This document shows, one piece after another, positions 58,258 through 64,000 of a DNA stretch of 64,000 nt. The DNA comes from Omphiscola glabra (taxonomy: Eukaryota; Mollusca; Gastropoda; Lymnaeidae): NCBI GenBank assembly GCA_964017045.1, contig OZ024809.1, positions 23,497,618-23,561,617 on the forward strand, read 5' to 3'. Both the position numbers and the translations under genes were made by a program. Position 1 is the first letter of the stretch. The number at the start of each line of letters is the position of its first letter. Under the pieces are notes generated by a model. That model saw nothing but the letters and a program-made list of their open reading frames with translations. It was not told the origin of the DNA and ran no database searches.

Positions 58258-58551
58258 GTTATGTAGATGACTTGTTTGCATCATGCTTTCCCCATGCATA
58301 ACCCCTAGCAGAAAACAAACTCGAGGCTGCTTTTAAGGTGTGGTTAGCAAATTAATAGTCTCCCTTTAACCTTGTTTACAACAAGCTTAGTATTGTCCGT
58401 TTCAGTCAGAATATTATAGAAACATCTGGAGAAAACTGGAAAGGAAAACAATGCATCAGGTTGTTCTCGAAAGATGAGTAGAATAGACTATAAAAGCGTG
58501 TGGAGACAAATGACGACGAGGCAATTCATTTATCACGAGATACTTGGCTAC

Positions 58552-60362
58552 TAGGGGTCGCAAAACCGGTCCCTTTTGCAAAAACCGGTATTATCGATAT
58601 TGAAGTTTACGAATACCGGAATACCGGTATTTTCGATATTTACAGAATTTGTAGTCGAGATTCGAGATTAGAGTTGAGGATTTATCATTGAGATAAAAAC
58701 ATTCAGAACAAATATCGCATTTTGATTTTTTTAAAAGCTTTTAACAATGACACAAATGTTTATCTTTAGACTTTAATCAAATGGAAAAAAAATATTCTTA
58801 ACTTTTTAATTTAAATAGTTTTTTTAATCAATTATTAAAATAATTGGTGTTGTTTGAATCTTTGGTCAAATTTCAATAATGATATTGTAAAATGACACGT
58901 TGTCTAATGTTTGGTCACTTAACTTTGACCGAAAATGGTTACAAAGGTAACCTGATGAAGAGAACACCCGCTCAGAATCCACACTGGTAGGAGGAATAGA
59001 CCTTAGGCTATCATACGCAATTTCTAGATATTTTCCTCTTGAACCGCATTTCACGAATAAAGCCATTTCTACTTTTACCAACGTATCAATGTCTCCATCC
59101 GTTGGTCTGGAAGTATTATCCTAAGCCTGAAGTTTTTTTGTATTTCAATTTCTCATTGTCTCTAAAGCGGCAGTGTATCATCAAGTTTATCATGCTCAGA
59201 TCCAAGATGTTCAATTTCATTGTTCAAAGATATTTCCAACAAGGAATCCGCTGTCGACCAAGCTTTTGAATATCCACGATATGTTTTCGTATCTCGTCGC
59301 AATCTGGCCTTAGAAATACGTCCACGTAATCACTGGAATGTGCAGACTTTAATTGAGAGTGTAGGCCTGAAGTTGTTCCTCCCAATGTTTAAAGTATCTT
59401 GTTACATCTAATACATTTAGCTGAGAGATTGCAGCTTTCAAGAAATTATGCCAAATAGATAACTTTGTTTCCGATAGTTTCATATGCTTTTCAAATTTAG
59501 GTTTATTTTTTTCAGGGTCCCTCATTTCTTTCTATCAAACTGGGAAAATAAATTATTAAAAAAAAATTATTTATTCAATCGATTTGGTTTGACGTGTAAA
59601 ACTTTTTTAATGTTTAAATTGTCATGTAAATCTTTGACTAAGTTCGGTACAGACAAACTGGGACATTCAGTCATATAAATTTGGAAATTCAGACTGCTAG
59701 AAAATAGCTCGAAAATCAATTATGAGTTGAATGTAAATAATTAATATTTGTTATCACAAAATAGAAGTAACATTATTTATCCGTGTCTTAAACTTAAGGT
59801 ATTGGATTATCAAAATACGGATTTACTCATACTTTTAAATAAGTAGGTTTTTTGGATTAATTAAAGAAATCAAGTAATAAAAAAAATTAATTACAAGTTG
59901 ACCCAGTGATTTGAGTGCAACGTTTTATTATTTCAATACAAATTCTTAATGTAAGTCAACATTCGATCGTCTTTCGACAATACCAATTACTTATTTGGCA
60001 ATAATATGAAAACATTTACATACCAATCCTGTACCTTCTGGTCGTCACTCGTCTGCACTTACACACTACACACGCACGATGAAAAAAATAAAACTAATCA
60101 CAACGTCATGGATCTTGACAAATAAGAGTATACAGATTTAGCTCGTCGGTCGGCAGTCTTTGAACTTGAGACAAGTGGTGTGACGGATTTGCACATCTCA
60201 TAAATTATTGATATGTCTTGCTTTAACTACGACGTGAAAATTAAATCCCGGGATTATCGAAAATCCCGTTTTTCACAAATCCAATCCCGGTATTTTCGAG
60301 CATCAATTATGGTCCGGAATTCCGTTATTTTCGAAATTTGGGATCCCGGATTGCGATCCCTA
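58552..60362 (-). mobile_element. hAT element, 1.81 kb, complete ends, decayed transposase
   Basis: The ends TAGGGGTCGCAAAACCGG and, inverted, TAGGGATCGCAATCCGGG are homologous. The flanks TTGGCTAC at 58544-58551 and 60363-60370 are identical, so the full element is visible. Both subterminal regions carry repeated CCGGTATT/CCCGGTATTTTCGA motifs. The transposase C-terminus is on the minus strand at 58866-59081. At 1.8 kb the element is shorter than a full hAT and most coding sequence is lost. Confidence 0.94.
58866..59081 (-). pseudogene. hAT transposase C-terminal dimerisation (hATC) region
   Basis: The minus frame reads SIPPTSVDSERVFSSSGYLC and HFRSKLSDQTLDNVSFYN, the hallmark of the hAT C-terminal dimerisation domain. 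It stops at 58866. Only about 70 codons are open. Upstream sequence (to about 59410) holds scattered readable pieces between stops. The catalytic acidic residues are not recoverable by eye, so the enzyme is dead. Confidence 0.92.
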
Positions 60363-60414
60363 TTGGCTACGAGACAGTGCTTTGTTTACTGTGTATGTTA
60401 GATTTCTTTTCATC

Positions 60415-60655
60415 ATTGTACAACCTTTTGCACATTGTATTTTATTAACATCGTACCGGTACCAGCCAAACAATATACTGTAAGTCAATAGTTTTACTTA
60501 TTTTTCTTTTGATTTTGTTATTTATTATAATTAACATATTAAAACGTATTAATTGTAATTAGCCCTGGTTTGAGTATCGTATTCTTTGTTATCGTATTTA
60601 TCATTTGGTATCGTCTTTTGTTATGTACCGATTTAGAGCAAGCCATACACTTTCT
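60415..60655 (+). repeat. Dispersed repeat, copy 2 (partner at 39925-40130)
   Basis: Carries ACCGGTACCAGCCAAAC, ACTGTAAGTCAATAGTTTTA, GCCCTGGTTTGAGTATCG and TTTGGTATCGTC in the same order and orientation as the partner. Confidence 0.65.
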
Positions 60656-61267
60656 CCATATTTTAATACATTACGTAACAAATAGATCACACTGTCTTGT
60701 CACGATGAGCTACAGCAGATATCCACACGTTGATGACGTAGCAGATCAAAGGAGTTTTAAGAGTAAATACAAAACAAACATTTCATTTCTTTAATTTTAT
60801 TATAATAACACGTTTTAAAATATATGTTGTCATTAAACTAGTTTTTAAAATCAATTTTCATCCATTTAAGAACAACAACTTTCTTTTACTTTTGCTAAAG
60901 ATTGTAAACAAAAAAAACACCAAAAAAATAAATAAATAAAAATCACATGATGCAATGTTTTGTAATTCTTTAGAATCAATAGGTTTGTCAGTTCAAGGAA
61001 CGTCTTATGAAGGATTTATTTTAATATTTAAAGTAAAAAAATATTTCATTTCTAAACCCCATTTTTTCATTATAGATTGTAAGACTTTCAATGTAGAAAA
61101 AAAAATCTGGTCTGTTTAAAAGTGCAACACCGATTTCATTTCCACAAGCACAAGAAAAACGAACTTTTGGACCTTAAATCTGTCAATGGAATGCTGGACA
61201 GATTATAGGTCTATACAAGGGCATAGGTCAAAAAAATGTATCAGGAATGACGCAACCGATCACCTCC
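60656..61267. other. No gene seen
   Basis: AT-rich sequence with poly(A) phrases and no recognised frame. Confidence 0.5.
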
Positions 61268-62287
61268 AAGGTCTAGTGCAACGTGTAAGGCCGGTGGGTA
61301 GTTACCTCATTGCACGGTCTAGTGCAACGTGTCAGGCCGGTGGGTGGTGACCTCATTGCACGGTCTAGTTCAACGTGTAAGGCCGGTGGGTGGTGACCTC
61401 ATTGCACGGTCTAGTGCAACGTGTAAGGCCGGTGGGTGGTGACCTCATTGCACGGTCTAGTTCAACGTGTAAGGCCGGTGGGTGGTGACCTCATTGCACG
61501 GTCTAGTTCAACGTGTAAGGCCGGTGGGTGGTGACCTCATTGCACGGTCTAGTGCAACGTGTAAGGCCGGTGGGTGGTGACCTCATTGCACGGTCTAGTT
61601 CAACGTGTAAGGCCGGTGGGTGGTGACCTCATTGCACGGTCTAGTGCAACGTGTAAGGCCGGTGGGTGGTGACCTCATTGCACGGTCTAGTGCAACGTGT
61701 AAGGCCGGTGGGTGGTGACTTCATTGCACGGTCTAGTGCAACGTGTAAGGCCGGTGGGTGGTGACCTCATTGCACGGTCTAGTGCAACGTGTAAGGCCGG
61801 TGGGTGGTGACCTCATTGCACGGTCTAGTGCAACGTGTAAGGCCGGTGGGTGGTGACCTCATTGCACTGTCTAGTGCAACGTGTAAGGCAGGTGGGTGGT
61901 GACCTCATTGCACGGTCTAGTGCAACGTGTAAGGCCGGTGGGTGGTGACCTCATTGCACGGTCTAGTACAACGTGTAAGGCCGGTGGGTGGTGACCTCAT
62001 TGCACGGTCTAGTGAAACGTGTAAGGCCGGTGGGTGGTGACCTCATTGCACGGTCTAGTTCAACGTGTAAGGCCGGTGGGTGGTGACCTCATTGCACGGT
62101 CTAGTGCAACGTGTAAGGCCGGTGGGTGGTGACCTCATTGCACGGTCTAGTTCAACGTGTAAGGACGGTGGGTGGTGACCTCATTGCACGGTCTAGTGCA
62201 ACGTGTAAGGCCGGTGGGTGGTGACCTCATTGCACGGTCTAGTTCAACGTGTAAGGCCGGTGGGTGGTGACCTCATTGCAAGGTCTT
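61268..62287. repeat. 46-bp satellite, about 22 copies
   Basis: The unit contains AACGTGTAAGGCCGGTGGGT and GGTGACCTCATTGCACGG. It is highly homogeneous; the main polymorphism is CTAGTGCAACG versus CTAGTTCAACG, which alternates irregularly. It is GC-richer than its surroundings. Confidence 0.97.
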
Positions 62288-62298
62288 GTTCTGATGCA
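62285..62298 (+). repeat. Left copy of a 14-bp direct repeat flanking the palindrome
   Basis: CTTGTTCTGATGCA, repeated exactly at 62695-62708. It reads as a target-site duplication of the insert at 62299-62694. Confidence 0.85.
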
Positions 62299-62694
62299 CA
62301 ATAGGAAATTAGTAGAACACAGTAAGGTTAAACCTGATAAAAGGAACGCAACAAAACAACGAACGTGTCGGCAGGAAGTCTTCATCAGCGAACAAACACA
62401 AAAACGAATAAAATGAGAATGTATAAAAAAAATATATATAATATAGCACTTAGCTCAGAAGTCGTATCCCTAATCATTTGCTGCCCTCTTGGATACGACT
62501 TCTGAGCTAAGTGCTATATTATATATTTTTTTTTTATACATTCTCATTTTATTCGTTTTTGTGTTTGTTCGCTGATGAAGGCTTCCTGCCGACACGTTCG
62601 TCGTTTTGTTGCGTTCCTTTTATCAGGTTTAACCTTACTGTGTTCTACTAATTTCCTATCGTGCTAACCTGACTGCAGTCTCCCCCATTGTTAC
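62299..62694. mobile_element. 396-bp insert with a 174-bp-arm palindrome, Penelope-like
   Basis: The arms 62296-62469 and 62491-62664 are inverted copies differing at only a handful of positions, with a 21-bp loop. Each arm contains ACGAACGTGTCGGCAGGAAG and CTTCATCAGCGAACAAAC in left-arm orientation, resembling the terminal motif of Penelope-like retroelements. A 30-base tail follows the right arm. The exact 14-bp flanking duplication supports insertion by target-primed reverse transcription. Confidence 0.75.
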
Positions 62695-62708
62695 CTTGTT
62701 CTGATGCA

Positions 62709-63050
62709 TGCGGTCGTAAAAGGCGGTCACCGGAGATCAAAGTAAAAGTTACAATTTTATTTCCACCATCATTGTATAACTTAAATTCTTTTTTGTCTGT
62801 GAGACATGTGCTCCGTGTTTAAATGTAACGTCAATGTAGCAATACCCCCCTCCCCAAATCCACCAATAGACACGTCACCTAAAATAGTTTTAATACTGCG
62901 GTGTTCATTAGTTTTGTGTTCACTCAGAACGTAACTATGTTTTGTTGAAATGTTATATTCTTTTGTTAATAACATTGTTAACATTAATTATGATTGTTAT
63001 TGTTATGAGAATCAGAATTCCCTTTGTATTTCTGTGTAGCTGTAACTTTG
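62709..63050. other. No gene seen
   Basis: AT-rich sequence with no recognised protein. Confidence 0.5.
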
Positions 63051-63215
63051 TGTTCAATGGCGCGCAAAATAAAATTCACAGAGGTTAGCACTTATCGGGA
63101 TTCCTATAAAATTGGTTATTTGAATGCAAGCTTTGTCAGAAACTTTAGTAGATGGGTAGTTCACGCATTGCCGTCTCCATTGTTAAGGGGTAGTGGGGGG
63201 GTATTTTAGTTATAT
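63051..63215 (+). repeat. Dispersed repeat, copy 2 (partner at 7285-7570)
   Basis: TTCAATGGCGCGCAAAATAA and GTAGTTCACGCATTGCCGTC correspond to the same landmarks at 7290-7310 and 7520-7545. Confidence 0.6.
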
Positions 63216-64000
63216 GCATTTTATTATTGCTCTTACAAGATACAAGTTATTTGCTCTCTTTACTATAAGGAGCATTAGAAAATAAGAGAAAGACATACAC
63301 GGGAAACAAACTCATGGAAACAAATTCAATTACAGTCATTTCGGTAATGAGAGATGACTGCAGTAAAACAATAGATGTAATGGACTCAGGGTAAACCTGC
63401 ACACATTTCTAATAAAACAAGTGAGTATAAACGCGCCCACCCACGACCGCCCCACCCACACCACCCCTATATCTGTCAAGAAAACTAAAATCACTTGATG
63501 TATCTCTGTGTTTCTCTGAGCAGAAATCCTGCCACGGTGCTTTTCATCGCTATAGAACTAATGTGAGTTTAATGATGTGTCGGCTGTGTTACCAGCAGCG
63601 TTGGTATACATTGACGTACAGGACGTCACAGTATGTCATTTTGAGACGTTTGTAGGGCTTGAAAAGATTACATAGCTGAAAAGAAGTCATATTATGTAGT
63701 TATGAACGTATGACTCGGCAGTATCACTTGCCGTGCAGTCATACCTTGCTTTGCATTAAGCGGTACGCCATAGTTTGAACTCGGCATGAAATCAGCATTT
63801 GACGATGTCACTGAATAAGTACAACGTATAGTATTAACGTATGAACTTATTGACCAGCGATTCAGCCATACATACAAAATGCATACATTATACCTAGATG
63901 ATTAAGTCTCATAATTATAAGGGTGTACAGGGGGGGGGGCGGTGGGGTTACTTGGGGATTAGAGGGGGTCTGGTCCTTCAATTAGTTTCAACGTATCATC
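63216..64000. other. No gene seen to the window end
   Basis: Mixed sequence with a poly(G) run near 63931-63939. Frames are 61 codons or shorter. Confidence 0.5.

Noticed and set aside
61268..62287. CRISPR-like array or rRNA spacer
   Set aside because: There are no spacers and no rRNA sequence nearby; the whole 46 bp repeats.

Overview
This is a gene-poor stretch of animal (metazoan) nuclear DNA made almost entirely of satellite-like tandem arrays and decayed transposable elements. It is AT-rich and has many poly(G)/poly(C) runs and microsatellites. Open frames are short and scattered, and there is no operon-like layout. The transposons are those of animals: hAT elements and hAT-type MITEs, several non-LTR retrotransposon (LINE) 3' ends, and LTR-like and Penelope-like remnants. 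The style resembles a mollusc or another lophotrochozoan, but that placement is inference. I found no host protein-coding gene, rRNA, tRNA or CRISPR that I can support. The long open frames are by-products of tandem repeats whose unit length is a multiple of three, or they cross simple repeats.

Layout. 1-10 kb: a hAT-type MITE (36-442), a recent 549-bp tandem duplication (961-2058) whose breakpoint lies inside a second MITE (2035-2193), an LTR-like dispersed repeat, another MITE (3682-3867), a candidate solo LTR (8218-8712), and a 43-bp array (8713-9574). That array runs directly into the 3' UTR of a minus-strand LINE (9756-10112). 10-18.4 kb: 12-bp and 37-bp arrays, a CR1/Jockey-like LINE end (14034-14510, minus), and a very long CTAT/CT microsatellite block with a LINE fragment inside it. 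18.5-24.4 kb: a 1.8-kb hAT element with a transposase relic, then a 49-bp minisatellite that looks derived from that same transposase segment, and another MITE. 24.8-27.3 kb: a 46-bp satellite with two subfamilies and a six-unit higher-order repeat.

28.2-31.9 kb: an array rich in TTGCAGTAGTAT, broken up by at least four insertions: two LINE ends in opposite orientation, a GC-rich element, and a 1.6-kb inverted-repeat element rich in CCGAAA. 33-41.7 kb: arrays of 21, 34, 59, 48, 32, 36 and 14 bp, a LINE RNase H relic, two LINE 3' tails, and a 172-bp duplicated segment. 42-52.4 kb: a second copy of the LTR-like repeat, a MITE with a perfect target-site duplication, and arrays of 49, 23, 19, 30, 29 and 54-56 bp. 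52.6-54.7 kb: CT arrays interrupted by a 700-bp GC-rich island. 54.8-64 kb: more arrays, a foldback MITE (57067-57340), a complete but degenerate hAT (58552-60362), a 46-bp array, and a 396-bp near-perfect palindrome bounded by a 14-bp direct repeat (62299-62694).

Nothing here works as a pathway. The visible biology is the history of the repeats: seven insertions with recognisable 8-bp target duplications (another ends at one arm of such a pair), elements nested in arrays, and arrays that seem to arise from pieces of transposons.
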